NCBI RefSeq assembly: GCF_009769735.1
Contig: NZ_WSRO01000002.1
Location: 2,616,001 to 2,680,000, forward strand
From: Streptomyces sp. BA2
Lineage (GTDB): Bacteria; Actinomycetota; Actinomycetes; Streptomycetales; Streptomycetaceae
DNA: 64,000 bases
Direction of reading: 5' to 3'
The position numbers and the translations under genes were made by a program. Within the stretch, counting starts at the first letter, position 1. Each line of letters begins with the position of its first letter. Below are positions 8,470 through 17,901 of the stretch, piece by piece. Under the pieces are notes generated by a model. The model searched no databases. It had not been told where the DNA came from and was given only the letters and a program-made list of their open reading frames with translations.

Positions 8470-10608
8470 CTACGCCTGCCCCGCCTCCCGCATCTGCCTG
8501 AGCTCCTTCTTCATCTCTGACACCTCGTCACGCAGCCGTGCGGCGATCTCGAACTGGAGGTCCGCGGCGGCCGCACGCATCCGCGCGGTCATCTCCTCGA
8601 TCTGCTCGGCCAGTTCGGCAGCGGGACGGTCGGTGGGCACCTTCTCGGCAGCCTTGCCCTTGGCGCCCTTGGCCGCCTTGCCCGCCTTCTCCGCCTTCCC
8701 GCCGAGCGCGGGCACCGGAGCCTTGGCTTCCTTCGCCTTGCGGTAGTCCGTGCCGAGCAGCTGCTCCGTGTCGACCTCCTCGCGCGCGATCGCCGACACG
8801 ATGTCGTTGATCTTCTTGCGCAGCGGCTGCGGGTCGATCCCCTTCTCCTTGTTGTACGCGATCTGCTTCTCGCGGCGGCGGTTCGTCTCGTCGATGGCCT
8901 GCTCCATCGCGGGGGTGACCTTGTCCGCGTACATATGGACCTGACCGGAGACGTTTCGCGCCGCGCGGCCGATGGTCTGGATCAGGGAGGTGCCGGAGCG
9001 CAGGAAGCCCTGCTTGTCGGCGTCGAGGATCGACACCAGGGAGACCTCGGGCAGGTCGAGTCCTTCCCGCAGGAGGTTGATGCCGACCAGGACGTCGTAC
9101 TCACCGGCGCGCAGCTCGCGCAGGAGCTCGACGCGGCGCAGGGTGTCGACGTCGCTGTGCAGATAGCGGACCTGGATGCCCAGCTCGAGGAAGTAGTCGG
9201 TGAGGTCCTCGGCCATCTTCTTGGTGAGCGTGGTGACCAGGACGCGCTCGTCCTTCTCGGTGCGCGTGCGGATCTCGTGCACCAGGTCGTCGATCTGCCC
9301 TTCGGTGGGCTTGACCACGACCTCGGGGTCGATGAGGCCGGTGGGGCGGATGATCTGCTCGACGAAGCCGTCGCCTCGCGAGAGTTCGTACTTCCCCGGG
9401 GTCGCCGAGAGGTAGACGGTCTGGCCGATGCGGCCGAGGAACTCCTCCCACTTCAGCGGGCGGTTGTCCAGGGCGGACGGCAGCCGGAAGCCGTGGTCCA
9501 CCAGGGTGCGCTTGCGGGAGGCGTCCCCCTCGTACATCGCGCCGATCTGCGGGACCGTGACGTGCGACTCGTCGATGACGAGGAGGAAGTCCTCGGGGAA
9601 GTAGTCGAGGAGGGTGTTCGGGGCGGTGCCGGGCTCGCGGTCGTCGAAGTGCATCGAGTAGTTCTCGACGCCGGAGCAGGAGCCGATCTGGCGGAGCATC
9701 TCCAGGTCGTACGTCGTGCGCATGCGAAGGCGCTGGGCCTCCAGCATCTTGCCCTGCTTCTCCAGCTCGGTGAGGCGCTCGGCGAGCTCCTTCTCGATGC
9801 CGGTGACGGCCTTCTCCAGGCGCTCGGGTCCTGCCACGTAGTGCGAGGCCGGGAAGACGTACAGGTGGTCGTCGTCGCTGATGACCTCGCCGGTGAGGGG
9901 GTGCAGCGTGGAGAGCGCCTCGATCTCGTCGCCGAACATCTCGATGCGGACGGCCAGCTCTTCATAGACCGGGAAGATCTCGATGGTGTCGCCGCGGACC
10001 CGGAAGGTGCCGCGGGCGAAGGCCACGTCGTTCCGTGTGTACTGGATTTCGACGAAGCGGCGCAGGAGCTGGTCGCGGTCGATCTCGTCGCCGACCTTGA
10101 GCGGCACCATCCGGTCGACGTACTCCTGCGGGGTGCCGAGGCCGTAGATGCAGGAGACGGAGGCGACCACGATCGTGTCACGCCGGGTGAGCAGCGAGTT
10201 CGTCGCGGAGTGGCGCAGGCGCTCGACTTCCTCGTTGATCGAGGAGTCCTTTTCGATGTACGTGTCCGACTGCGGGACGTACGCCTCGGGCTGGTAGTAG
10301 TCGTAGTACGAGACGAAGTACTCCACCGCGTTGTTCGGGAGGAGCTCTCGGAATTCGTTGGCCAGCTGGGCGGCCAGCGTCTTGTTCGGCGCCATCACGA
10401 GGGTGGGGCGCTGGAGCTTCTCGATCATCCACGCGGTGGTGGCCGACTTGCCGGTGCCGGTCGCGCCGAGCAGGACGACGTCCTTCTCACCTGCATTGAT
10501 GCGCCGCTCCAGGTCGGCGATGGCCGCCGGCTGGTCGCCGCTTGGCGTGTAGTTACTGACGACCTCGAAAGGTGCCACCGTGCGTTCGATCTTGGATACG
10601 GGCCGCAT
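8470..10608 (-). CDS. uvrB: Excinuclease ABC subunit UvrB
   Basis: The 712-residue UvrB is the damage-verifying helicase-like subunit of nucleotide excision repair. Motifs in order: Walker [14 protein letters not shown] (about 48-60), the beta-hairpin region [15 protein letters not shown], helicase motifs through [16 protein letters not shown] and [13 protein letters not shown], and a C-terminal UVR domain ([20 protein letters not shown]) that pairs with UvrC. A Lys/Ala-rich linker near residues 640-665 precedes the UVR domain. The start [16 protein letters not shown] fits the family; an extension of ten residues upstream is open but not needed. The MHYT gene ends 40 bases upstream, so read-through is possible. 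No SOS-type operator is visible in the short gap. Confidence 0.96.
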   Translation of the reverse strand: MRPVSKIERTVAPFEVVSNYTPSGDQPAAIADLERRINAGEKDVVLLGATGTGKSATTAWMIEKLQRPTLVMAPNKTLAAQLANEFRELLPNNAVEYFVSYYDYYQPEAYVPQSDTYIEKDSSINEEVERLRHSATNSLLTRRDTIVVASVSCIYGLGTPQEYVDRMVPLKVGDEIDRDQLLRRFVEIQYTRNDVAFARGTFRVRGDTIEIFPVYEELAVRIEMFGDEIEALSTLHPLTGEVISDDDHLYVFPASHYVAGPERLEKAVTGIEKELAERLTELEKQGKMLEAQRLRMRTTYDLEMLRQIGSCSGVENYSMHFDDREPGTAPNTLLDYFPEDFLLVIDESHVTVPQIGAMYEGDASRKRTLVDHGFRLPSALDNRPLKWEEFLGRIGQTVYLSATPGKYELSRGDGFVEQIIRPTGLIDPEVVVKPTEGQIDDLVHEIRTRTEKDERVLVTTLTKKMAEDLTDYFLELGIQVRYLHSDVDTLRRVELLRELRAGEYDVLVGINLLREGLDLPEVSLVSILDADKQGFLRSGTSLIQTIGRAARNVSGQVHMYADKVTPAMEQAIDETNRRREKQIAYNKEKGIDPQPLRKKINDIVSAIAREEVDTEQLLGTDYRKAKEAKAPVPALGGKAEKAGKAAKGAKGKAAEKVPTDRPAAELAEQIEEMTARMRAAAADLQFEIAARLRDEVSEMKKELRQMREAGQA

Positions 10609-10648
10609 GGAACCCACCGTACGACCCCCCACTGACAACGGGGTCGGA

Positions 10649-11515
10649 TCACCAGCTCTGCGGGGTCCTCGGGCCGGGTCGCTGCGGGGGCCTGCGGCCG
10701 GCCCGCGGGTCGTGCCGGTCGCCCGAGCGAGGCACGGGGTAAGGGGCGCGCTGCCTCTGTGCGGCGCTCTGGAGGTCGGCCTTGCCCATCACCATCAGCG
10801 GGTCGAACATCACGATCACGCCCGCGAGGAGCAGGAAGGCGAGCGGGCCGATCATCATGGGCGCGAGCAGCTCGGCGGGCGACTCTCCTCCGGTCGGCGT
10901 TCCGGTCGAGCCGTGCAGATGGACCCTGAGGGCGGCCATCCCGGTGTAGTGCATCCCGCTGACGGCGAGCCCCATGACGAGGCTCGCGCCCAGGCTCCAG
11001 AGGAAGCCCCTGACCTGTGCGGCCGCCCATAGGGCAGCGGTGGCGGCGACGACGGCGATCACGACGGACGCGGAGACGGTGAGGGTGTTGTACTCCAGCG
11101 TCCCGCGCAGACGCATACCGGCCATTCCCAGATAGTGCATCGAGGCGACGCCCAGACCGGTGATCGTTCCCCCGGTGAACAGCGCCGTCCCCGTAGCGCC
11201 GCGGTATCCCACGATGAAGATCCCGATGCCGACCATGACGATGGCGACGGCGAGGCTCGCGAAGGTCAGCGCCTTGTCGTAGTGGATCGGGGCTTCCTCG
11301 ACGGTGAAGCCCATCATCGCGATGAAGTGCATGGTCCATATGCCGGACCCGATCGCCGCCGACCCGAGTGCGAGCCAGCCGGGCCGCCAGGAGTGCGCGA
11401 CGAGGAGCGACCTGGTGGTGCAGCGCAGGCCGAGCGCTCCGCCGAGACACGCCATGAGGTACGCCGCTACCGGCGTGACAAGTCCATAGCTGAAACCGTC
11501 GACAGTCCCCTGCAT
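10649..11515 (-). CDS. MHYT-domain integral membrane sensor protein
   Basis: The 288-residue protein has seven or so membrane helices with the three MHYT repeats all present: [20 protein letters not shown] and [14 protein letters not shown] domains are predicted to bind copper and sense oxygen, CO or NO. Unlike many relatives, there is no GGDEF, EAL or kinase domain; only a short basic Arg/Pro-rich tail of about 45 residues follows. The start is ATG at 11515 preceded by AAGGG about nine bases away; the longer frame to 11599 has no family similarity. It is divergent from the secreted phosphodiesterase gene. Confidence 0.88.
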   Translation of the reverse strand: MQGTVDGFSYGLVTPVAAYLMACLGGALGLRCTTRSLLVAHSWRPGWLALGSAAIGSGIWTMHFIAMMGFTVEEAPIHYDKALTFASLAVAIVMVGIGIFIVGYRGATGTALFTGGTITGLGVASMHYLGMAGMRLRGTLEYNTLTVSASVVIAVVAATAALWAAAQVRGFLWSLGASLVMGLAVSGMHYTGMAALRVHLHGSTGTPTGGESPAELLAPMMIGPLAFLLLAGVIVMFDPLMVMGKADLQSAAQRQRAPYPVPRSGDRHDPRAGRRPPQRPGPRTPQSW

Positions 11516-11764
11516 GCGCGGTAGCCCTTCCGCCTGTTGTGTCCAAATGCCCGGGATTGCCCCCAAGTGGCCCCAGCCGACCGTCCACTGACAGGCCATG
11601 AGCTGACGCAGAGAGTAAAGCTCACTCCGGAACTTGCGAACGATTCTCCGGGAAAGAAACCCGGCTGTCTCCGTTCAGCCTGTGGCCATCCTGCACCTGT
11701 CTCGCGTTGGCCGTGGACTGTCACTCTCATCCGGTCCGTGCCCGCACATCGCGAGGAGTCACCG

Positions 11765-12685
11765 TTGTACGCACGCGTTGCCGCTGCCACCACCGCCGCT
11801 CTTCTTGGAGCCGGTGCACTAGTTCTCCCCTCCGCCACCGCTCACGCCGCCGACCAGAAGTCGGCGCCGACGTCCACGCGCACGTCCACGCAGACGTCCG
11901 CCTCGCACGACAGACCGCTCGTCGTCGCGCACCGGGGCGCTTCCGCCTACGCGCCCGAGAACACTTTCGCAGCCATCGACAAGGCTGCTGACATGGGGTT
12001 CCGCTGGGTCGAGAACGACGTCCAGCGCACCAAGGACGGCGAGCTCGTGATCATGCACGACGACACCCTGAAGCGGACGACGAACGTCGAGCAGCTCTTC
12101 CCCGACCGCGCGCCGTGGAAGGTCAAGGACTTCACCGCGGCGGAGATCGCCAAGCTGGACGCGGGCAGCTGGTTCAGCCCCAAGTACGCGGGACAGCGGG
12201 TGCCGACGCTGAAGCAGTACATGAACCGGGTCTCCCGCAACCACCAGAAGCTCGTCTTCGAGTTCAAGAAGCCCGAGCTGTACCCGGGCATCGAGAAGCA
12301 GGGCCTCGACATCCTGCGCAAGACGGGCTGGCTGGACAAGCACCACGTCAAGAGCAAGCTCGTCATCCAGAGCTTCAGCGCGGACAGCGTGAAGACGGTC
12401 CACAAGCTGCGGCCCGACATCAAGACCGGCTTCCTCGGCACGCCCGCGGTCGCGGATCTGCCCAAGTACGCGCAGTTCTCCGACCAGATCAACTCGACGC
12501 ACGGTTCCATCTCCCGTGAGTACGTCGCCGCGATCCACGCGCTCAAGGGGCCGCACCGCAAGCACCTGGAGATCTTCACCTGGACCGTGAACGACGCGGC
12601 GGCCGCGCAGCGCGTGGCGGGCTTCGGGGTGGACGGCATCATCACGAACACGCCCGATGTCGTGCGCAAGGCCATCTCCGGCTGA
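11765..12685 (+). CDS. Secreted glycerophosphodiester phosphodiesterase
   Basis: The protein has about 306 residues. It hydrolyses glycerophosphodiesters to glycerol-3-phosphate and an alcohol. The catalytic motif HRGASAYAPENT follows a signal peptide of about 30 residues ending near ATAHA. Next come the metal-ligand Glu in WVENDVQ, HDDTLKRTT, the barrel strands KLVFEFKKPE and KLVIQSFS, and the terminal GVDGIITNTPD. The start is TTG at 11765, chosen because GAGGAG lies six bases before it and it opens directly into the signal peptide; upstream in-frame codons are not protein-like. It probably serves phosphate scavenging outside the cell. Confidence 0.9.
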   Translation: MYARVAAATTAALLGAGALVLPSATAHAADQKSAPTSTRTSTQTSASHDRPLVVAHRGASAYAPENTFAAIDKAADMGFRWVENDVQRTKDGELVIMHDDTLKRTTNVEQLFPDRAPWKVKDFTAAEIAKLDAGSWFSPKYAGQRVPTLKQYMNRVSRNHQKLVFEFKKPELYPGIEKQGLDILRKTGWLDKHHVKSKLVIQSFSADSVKTVHKLRPDIKTGFLGTPAVADLPKYAQFSDQINSTHGSISREYVAAIHALKGPHRKHLEIFTWTVNDAAAAQRVAGFGVDGIITNTPDVVRKAISG

Positions 12686-12738
12686 CGCCGCTCTGCCTGT
12701 GGGCGGCGTTGTCAGTGCCCGGTCGTACGGTGGTCCAC

Positions 12739-13317
12739 ATGAACGCCAACGGGCAGCACGAGCAGGACCGGCCGGGTCTGAACGACTCGCGGCAGGTGGT
12801 GTGGGCCGTCGTCGCGAGCGACATCGGTCCACTGCTGCTCGCCGCGACCGACGAGGGTCTGGTCAGCGTCGTCTTCCACGCCACGGATGCCGTGCGCGAC
12901 AAGGCGCTCGAGCGGCTCGGCTCCCGGTTGGGGGCCGAGCCGGTCGAGGCGCCCGGATCCCCGCTCCTCGCCGAGTCCATACGCCAGCTCACGGCCTACT
13001 TCGCGGGCGAGCGGCACGACTTCGAGCTGCCGCTCGACTGGTCGCTGATCTCCGGGTTCAACCGTCAGGTCCTGCACGAGCTGACCACCGTTCCGTACGG
13101 CGCTGTCGTGGGGTACGGAGACCTGGCCCGCCGAGTCGGCCAGCCGGGCGCGGCTCAGGCGGTCGGCATGGCGATGGGTGCCAATCCGCTGCCGGTCGTG
13201 GTGCCCTGCCACCGGGTGGTCGAGAGCGACGGCGGCATCGGCGGTTTCGGCGGCGGTGTCGAGACCAAGCGGCAGCTCCTCGCCCTGGAAGGGGTGCTGC
13301 CGGAGCCGCTGTTCTGA
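12739..13317 (+). CDS. ogt: Methylated-DNA--protein-cysteine methyltransferase
   Basis: This suicide alkyltransferase (192 residues from the ATG) repairs O6-methylguanine. It has the active-site PCHRV within NPLPVVVPCHRVVESDG and the downstream GGFGGGVETKRQLLALEG. The helix-turn-helix stretch is VPYGAVVGYGDLARRVG. An N-terminal domain with a ribonuclease-H-like fold covers residues 20-110. A GTG at 12709 is an alternative start; neither has a strong ribosome site. The MFS gene begins 67 bases later. Confidence 0.92.
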   Translation: MNANGQHEQDRPGLNDSRQVVWAVVASDIGPLLLAATDEGLVSVVFHATDAVRDKALERLGSRLGAEPVEAPGSPLLAESIRQLTAYFAGERHDFELPLDWSLISGFNRQVLHELTTVPYGAVVGYGDLARRVGQPGAAQAVGMAMGANPLPVVVPCHRVVESDGGIGGFGGGVETKRQLLALEGVLPEPLF

Positions 13318-13384
13318 CACCCCTCCCCCGGCGAGCTGTGAAATCTGCGTTTCCCGGGCACGAACGTCCTGGCACACTGCGTCA

Positions 13385-14647
13385 GTGACTTCGACCCTCG
13401 ACGCTCCTGACATACCCGCGCCAGAAGCACTGCCCGCGCTGCGCCGCCGTACTACGGCGGTGCTGGTCTCCAGTCAGATACTGGGCGGGCTCGGGGTACC
13501 GATCGGCATCGCCCTGGCCCCGATGCTCGCGACCGAGGTGAGCGGGACGGAGGCGCTGTCCGGCCTCGCGCCCACCGCGTCCGTCGCCGGCACGGCTCTG
13601 CTCTCGCTGCCGCTCGCCGCCCTGATGACCTCGCGGGGACGGCGGCCAGGCCTCGTCCTCGCGTATCTGATCGGCGCGCTGGGAGCAGGGCTCGTGGTCC
13701 TCGCCGCCGTCATCGAGAGCTTCCCCCTGCTGCTGCTCGGCATGGCCGGCTTCGGGGCGGGGTCGTCGGCCAATCTGCAGGCCCGCTTCGCGGCGGCCGA
13801 CCTCGCCGAGCCCGACCGGCGCGGCCGCGCCATCTCCCTCGTCATCTGGGCCACCACGATCGGCTCGGTCCTCGGCCCGAACATCGCCGCGCCCACGAGC
13901 CGCGCCTTCTCCGGCACCTCCATACCCGAGTCGGCGGGCCCCTTCCTCTTCGCCGCCGGGATCTTCGCCGTCGCCGGCCTGGTGGTGGCGGTGCTGCTGA
14001 GACCCGACCCGCTCCTCACCGCCCGCGCGCTCGCCCCGCAGGAGAACCAGTCCGCGCAGAGCCGCTCGCTGCGGGCCGGTGTCGCCGCGGTGGCCGCGTC
14101 GCCGATGGCCAGGCTCGCTCTGGTGACGGTGGCCGCTTCGCACACGGTGATGGTCTCGATCATGGTCATGACCCCGGTCGACCTGGGGCACCACGGGGCG
14201 AGTCTGCAACTGGTCGGCCTGGTCATCAGCGGCCACATCGCGGGCATGTACGCGCTCTCGCCGCTGATGGGCTGGCTCTCCGACCGGTTCGGGCGGCTCT
14301 CCGTGATCGGCCTCGCGGTCGGGCTGCTGTGCTGCGCCGCGCTCCTTGCCGGCACGGCGGGCCCCAGCCACGGCCAGACCGCCGCCGGTCTCTTCGTCCT
14401 CGGGCTCGGCTGGTCCGCGGGCCTGGTCTCGGGCTCCGCGCTGCTCACCGACTCGGTGCCGCAGCCCGCCCGGGCCGCCGTGCAGGGCCTCTCGGACCTG
14501 ACCATGAACACGGCGGCGGGCATCGGCGGCGCGGCGGCCGGCCTGATCGTCGCGCAGGCGAGCTACGGCTGGCTCAACCTCATCGGCGTCTGCGTACTGC
14601 TGCCGATGGCGGCGCTCGCGCTGCGCCGGGCGGTCAAGAAGGCGTGA
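13385..14647 (+). CDS. MFS transporter (drug-exporter type)
   Basis: This is a 12-helix major facilitator protein of 420 residues. The TM2-TM3 loop MTSRGRRPG is a form of motif A, and GWLSDRFGRLS in the second half is its repeat. The mid-protein loop (about residues 205-235) is short and hydrophilic. Such carriers in Streptomyces are usually proton-driven exporters; no substrate is indicated by neighbours. The start is GTG at 13385 with no convincing ribosome site, directly before a Pro/Ala-rich lead and TM1. It faces the cupin gene tail to tail. Confidence 0.85.
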   Translation: MTSTLDAPDIPAPEALPALRRRTTAVLVSSQILGGLGVPIGIALAPMLATEVSGTEALSGLAPTASVAGTALLSLPLAALMTSRGRRPGLVLAYLIGALGAGLVVLAAVIESFPLLLLGMAGFGAGSSANLQARFAAADLAEPDRRGRAISLVIWATTIGSVLGPNIAAPTSRAFSGTSIPESAGPFLFAAGIFAVAGLVVAVLLRPDPLLTARALAPQENQSAQSRSLRAGVAAVAASPMARLALVTVAASHTVMVSIMVMTPVDLGHHGASLQLVGLVISGHIAGMYALSPLMGWLSDRFGRLSVIGLAVGLLCCAALLAGTAGPSHGQTAAGLFVLGLGWSAGLVSGSALLTDSVPQPARAAVQGLSDLTMNTAAGIGGAAAGLIVAQASYGWLNLIGVCVLLPMAALALRRAVKKA

Positions 14648-14650
14648 CTT

Positions 14651-14674
14651 CGGGCCCGGCGGTCCGTGGGCCCG
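14651..14674. terminator. Short hairpin between convergent MFS and cupin genes
   Basis: CGGGCCC (14651-14657) and GGGCCCG (14668-14674) form a 7-bp perfect stem with a ten-base loop in the 31-base gap between two convergent genes. It could stop transcription from both sides. Confidence 0.45.
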
Positions 14675-14678
14675 GTGG

Positions 14679-15044
14679 TCAGGGCAGCGTGATGTGGTAC
14701 GCCTTGCGCAGCGTCTCGTGCACGGTCCACGTCGTACGGTCGCCCTCGCGCAGGACGGCCGCGTCGCCGGGGCCGATCTCGATCACGTCGCCGCCCTCGA
14801 CCTCGATGGTGGCGCGGCCACTGACGACCACGAAGAGCTCGTTCGCCTCGGTGTCGGTGACCACGCCGGGCGTGATCTGCCAGATGCCGCGCAGCTGCTT
14901 GCCGTCGGCCGACTCCCACAGGACCTTGCCGGTGACCTCCGGGGTGCCGGAGACGATCTGCTCGGGGTCGAGGGGCTCTGCCTCCAGGTCGACATCCGGA
15001 ATGTGCACGGCAAAGGACGCAACGGCTTGATCATTCGTGGTCAT
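14679..15044 (-). CDS. Small cupin-domain protein (Cupin_3/EutQ-like)
   Basis: The 121-residue single-domain cupin has the beta-barrel landmarks GIWQITPGVVTDTE, ELFVVVSGRATIEVEGGD and GPGDAAVLREGDRTTW. The usual two-His metal site is not complete, as in the DUF861 group related to EutQ and (S)-ureidoglycine aminohydrolase-like proteins, so it may be a ligand-binding or isomerase-type cupin. The substrate is unknown. The start ATG at 15044 fits the family length. Confidence 0.8.
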   Translation of the reverse strand: MTTNDQAVASFAVHIPDVDLEAEPLDPEQIVSGTPEVTGKVLWESADGKQLRGIWQITPGVVTDTEANELFVVVSGRATIEVEGGDVIEIGPGDAAVLREGDRTTWTVHETLRKAYHITLP

Positions 15045-15091
15045 GGCCGGTCACCTTAGCGGGGCCCTTCGGACGGGTCGGGAACGGGTCA

Positions 15092-15136
15092 GCCCTCTCC
15101 GTACTAGCCCTCTCCGTACTATCCGTCCTCTCCGTA
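15092..15136. repeat. 15-bp tandem duplication across the VOC gene stop
   Basis: The 15-base unit GCCCTCTCCGTACTA occurs twice head to tail (15092-15106, 15107-15121), followed by a partial third copy CCTCTCCGTA (15127-15136). The stop codon of the VOC gene (15119-15121) lies inside the second unit, so the end of the gene has been copied downstream of itself. Confidence 0.75.
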
Positions 15137-15556
15137 GTGCCGCGCTTCGAAGATGTTCCCGTCCGGGTCGCGGAAGTAGAAGCCGCGGCGGGCCATGCCA
15201 CGGGCACCGAAGGCGTTGTGCGAGATGTCCGACACAGGCGTCCCGTGTTCCTCCAGACGGGCACGCAGCGCCTCGAAATCGGTCTCCGCCAGGGCGAGAC
15301 AGACGTGGTTGACCGGGTGGCCCGCGCTCTTGTCGGCGCCGGGCACGACGCTCATGCGCTCGGCGAGCGTGAGCGGGGCGAGGTCGAAGATGGTCTCTTC
15401 GTTGAGCCGGACGGAGGGGAACGCGGCCTTGCCCTCCGAGAACTCGGCGACGCGCAGGGGTTCGAGACCCAGCACTTTCTTGTAGAAGTCGACTGCCGCC
15501 GCGGGGTCGCGCACCCACAGGACGACGTGGTCGAGACGTGTCGTGTTGTCCGTCAT
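15119..15556 (-). CDS. VOC family protein (glyoxalase/dioxygenase fold)
   Basis: This 145-residue vicinal-oxygen-chelate protein has paired beta-alpha-beta-beta-beta modules. The first begins LDHVVLWVRDPAAAVDFY, with His9 or so as a metal ligand. The second contains HPVNHVCLALAETD and ends FYFRDPDGNIFEARH, whose Glu is the usual last metal ligand. This set is found in glyoxalase I, fosfomycin-resistance and extradiol-dioxygenase relatives. Substrate cannot be assigned. The last residues HYGEDG sit on a tandem DNA duplication. Confidence 0.84.
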   Translation of the reverse strand: MTDNTTRLDHVVLWVRDPAAAVDFYKKVLGLEPLRVAEFSEGKAAFPSVRLNEETIFDLAPLTLAERMSVVPGADKSAGHPVNHVCLALAETDFEALRARLEEHGTPVSDISHNAFGARGMARRGFYFRDPDGNIFEARHYGEDG

Positions 15557-15654
15557 GCCCTCAGGCTGCTGTTCCGTCCCCGGAGCCGCAAGGGTTTGAC
15601 GGGGCGCGCCGACCGCCAGGGATGAGGGGAGACCCGACGGCAGGAGGCAGGCCC

Positions 15655-16587
15655 GTGTTGGTGGTGTCCGACTTGGTGTCCGATTTGGTGGTGTCCGACG
15701 AGGTACGGGCGGCTGTGGCGAACCGGCGGCCCGTCGTCGCCCTGGAGTCCACGATCATCGCGCACGGGCTGCCGCGCCCCCGCAATCTCCAGGTCGCGCG
15801 CGAACTCGAAGAGGTCGTACGTGAGGAGGGTGCTGTCCCCGCGACGGTCGCCGTCCTGGACGGGCACCCTCATATCGGCCTGGACAAGCAGCAGTTGGAA
15901 CGGGTTGCGAACGAGGACGGCATCCGCAAGCTGGGCCACCGCGACCTGGCGCTCGCGGTCGCGGCGGGCGCGAGCGGGGCGACGACGGTGTCCGCGACGG
16001 CGCTGCTCGCCGCGCGGGCGGGCGTACGGGTGTTCGCCACGGGCGGGCTCGGTGGGGTGCACCGGGAGTGGGCGGTGACCCAGGACGAGTCCGCCGACCT
16101 GGGGCTTCTCGCCCGGACGCGCATCACGGTGGTCTGCGCGGGGGTGAAGTCGATCCTGGACGTGGCGGCGACGCTGCAGCGCCTGGAGACGCTGGGCGTG
16201 GCGGTGGCGGGGTACGGGACGGATCGCTTCCCCGGCTTCTACCTCACCGACTCCGGGCATCCGGTGGACTGGACCCTGCGTACGCCTGCGGAGGTCGCGG
16301 CGGTGATGCGGGCCCAGGACACTGTCGGCGGCCCGGAGTCCGCGCTGCTCGTGGCGAACCCCGTGCCGGAGTCCGAGCAACTCGATCCCGCGCTCCACGC
16401 GCGCGTGCTCGCCGAGGCGTTGGAGGAGTGCGCCGAGCGTGGCATCACCGGGCAGGCGGTCACGCCGTTCCTCCTGGACCAGTTGGTGCGGCGCACCGAC
16501 GGCGCATCACTGAGCGCCAATCTCGCGGCGGTGCGGGGCAATGTACGGCTCGCGGGGCGGATCGCGGCGGCCTGGGTGGGGCGGTGA
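15655..16587 (+). CDS. psuG: Pseudouridine-5'-phosphate glycosidase
   Basis: The 310-residue PsuG cleaves pseudouridine 5'-phosphate to uracil and ribose 5-phosphate. Typical stretches in order: ALESTIIAHGLPRPRNL, GKxx-like DGHPHIGLD, ATTVSATALLAA, FATGGLGGVHR, VVCAGVKSILD, GYGTDRFPGFY and TPFLLDQLV. The start is GTG at 15655 with AGGAGG six bases upstream. The first residues VLVVSDLVSDLVVSDEV hold a short amino-acid repeat that is matched by a DNA repeat. The stop overlaps the start of the sugar kinase gene by four bases (GTGA), giving a psuG-psuK pair. Confidence 0.94.
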   Translation: MLVVSDLVSDLVVSDEVRAAVANRRPVVALESTIIAHGLPRPRNLQVARELEEVVREEGAVPATVAVLDGHPHIGLDKQQLERVANEDGIRKLGHRDLALAVAAGASGATTVSATALLAARAGVRVFATGGLGGVHREWAVTQDESADLGLLARTRITVVCAGVKSILDVAATLQRLETLGVAVAGYGTDRFPGFYLTDSGHPVDWTLRTPAEVAAVMRAQDTVGGPESALLVANPVPESEQLDPALHARVLAEALEECAERGITGQAVTPFLLDQLVRRTDGASLSANLAAVRGNVRLAGRIAAAWVGR

Positions 16588-17525
16588 CGTCGGGGCGGGG
16601 CGGGGCGCTGCTGGTCGTCGGTGACGTCGTCACGGACATAGTCGCGCGGCACGGTGCGCCGCTCGCTTCGGGCACGGACACGGCGGCGGCGATCCGTACG
16701 GTTCCGGGTGGTGCGGGCGCCAACGTGGCGTGCTGGGCGGCTTCTTGGGGCTGCCGCGATGTGCGGTTCCTGGGGCGGGTCGGCGCGGAATCGGCGGCGT
16801 GGCACGAGGAGGCGCTCACGCGTGCGGGGGTGCGACCCCGACTTGTCGTCGACTCCGAGGTGCCTACGGGGACCGTGATCTGCCTGGTCGACGGGGGTGC
16901 CGGGGCCGGTGCCGAACGGACGTTCCTGACGGACAGCGGAGCGTCCCTGCGTCTGTCGGGCGCGGACTGGTCGCCGACGCTTCTGGACGGGGTGGGGTGG
17001 CTGCACCTGTCGGGGTACTTGTTCTTCGCGAGGCAGAGCAGGGCGGTGGCCGAGAAGGCACTGGCGGCGGCACGCGCGCGTGGAGTGCCGGTGAGTGTGG
17101 ACCCGGCGTCGGCGGGCTTCCTGGCGGTGCTGGGTGTCGAGCGGTTCTTGGCGGCGGTGGAGGGGGTGGATGTGTTGTTGCCGAGTGAGGGGGAGGTGCG
17201 GTTGCTGGCGGGGGCGCCTTGGGGGGACGGTGAGGTGGGGGATGCGGGTGGCTTGGCGGAGGCTGCCGCGAAGTTGAGCCGGCGGTTCCCGGTGGTGGTG
17301 GTCAAGCGGGGCGCTGCGGGGGCGTTGGTCGCGCATGACGGTGAGGTACGGGGCGAGGTCCCCGCGCTGCCTGCCGCTGCGCGGGACTCTACGGGGGCGG
17401 GCGACGCGTTCACGGGGGCGTTCCTTGCGTCACGCCTGTCCGGAGCGGGGCTCTGCGAGGCTTCGGCGGAGGGGTGCCGGGCGGGGGCCAGGGCGGTCGA
17501 ACGGGTGGGAGGGAGGCCGGGTTAG
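16584..17525 (+). CDS. psuK: PfkB-family sugar kinase, probable pseudouridine kinase
   Basis: This ribokinase-fold kinase of 313 residues probably phosphorylates pseudouridine, feeding the glycosidase encoded just upstream. The PfkB N-terminal signature is VPGGAGANVACWAASWG, and the C-terminal anion-hole motif is DSTGAGDAFTGAF, whose GAGD Asp is the catalytic base. The GTG start overlaps the psuG TGA, implying translational coupling. Codons near the 3' end are extremely GGG/GCG-rich. The product assignment rests on the operon; the family alone would say carbohydrate kinase. Confidence 0.88.
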   Translation: MTSGRGGALLVVGDVVTDIVARHGAPLASGTDTAAAIRTVPGGAGANVACWAASWGCRDVRFLGRVGAESAAWHEEALTRAGVRPRLVVDSEVPTGTVICLVDGGAGAGAERTFLTDSGASLRLSGADWSPTLLDGVGWLHLSGYLFFARQSRAVAEKALAAARARGVPVSVDPASAGFLAVLGVERFLAAVEGVDVLLPSEGEVRLLAGAPWGDGEVGDAGGLAEAAAKLSRRFPVVVVKRGAAGALVAHDGEVRGEVPALPAAARDSTGAGDAFTGAFLASRLSGAGLCEASAEGCRAGARAVERVGGRPG

Positions 17526-17901
17526 GGGTGGGGCGGAGTGGGGCGGGGCGTGCTGCGGGGGCGGTCCGTGTGTGGGTGCGGGGCCGCGGCGGTCCGCCGC
17601 CGGGCGGGACATGCGGATACGTTCCCTCGCGTCTCGCTGCCGACTGCGGGTGCGTGTGCGGTGCGGGGCCGTCCGTGTGTGGGTGCGGGGCCGCGCCGGT
17701 ATGTCCGTCCTCGCTATCGTCCGGTGGCCGTTGGGTTGCTTCGGCGCCGGAGCCTTCGGGAGCCGTGCTCCGGGCAGACATACCGGCACGTCCCCTCGCG
17801 TCTCGCTGCCGACTGCAGATGATCGATGGTCGCTGCCGGGTAATCGGGTGGGTGGGTGGGAAAGCTTGTTCGTTTGGGGGCGGATGCGGGGGGGTGTGTT
17901 G
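17526..17901. repeat. Gene-free convergent gap with interspersed direct repeats
   Basis: No gene is supported in this 376-base gap between convergent psuK and a methyltransferase gene. An exact 25-base sequence occurs at 17564-17588 and 17671-17695. A second, about 46-base, imperfect repeat occurs at 17601-17647 and 17771-17816; its last 24 bases are identical. The two repeat types alternate. At 17841-17860 lies TAATCGGGTGGGTGGGTGGG, a 19/20 match to the inner arm of the large hairpin at 22664-22683. Open frames here are low-complexity and not protein-like. Confidence 0.7.

Noticed and set aside
10609..10648. SOS (LexA) operator before uvrB
   Set aside because: The 40-base gap has no GAAC-N4-GTTC-type dyad.
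13385..17525. Biosynthetic gene cluster covering MFS, cupin, VOC and PfkB genes
   Set aside because: No scaffold enzyme (PKS, NRPS, terpene synthase or RiPP) is present; psuG-psuK is a catabolic pair.
17526..17901. CRISPR array in the repeat-rich convergent gap
   Set aside because: Repeats are two different types, only two copies each, with irregular spacing and no cas genes in the window.
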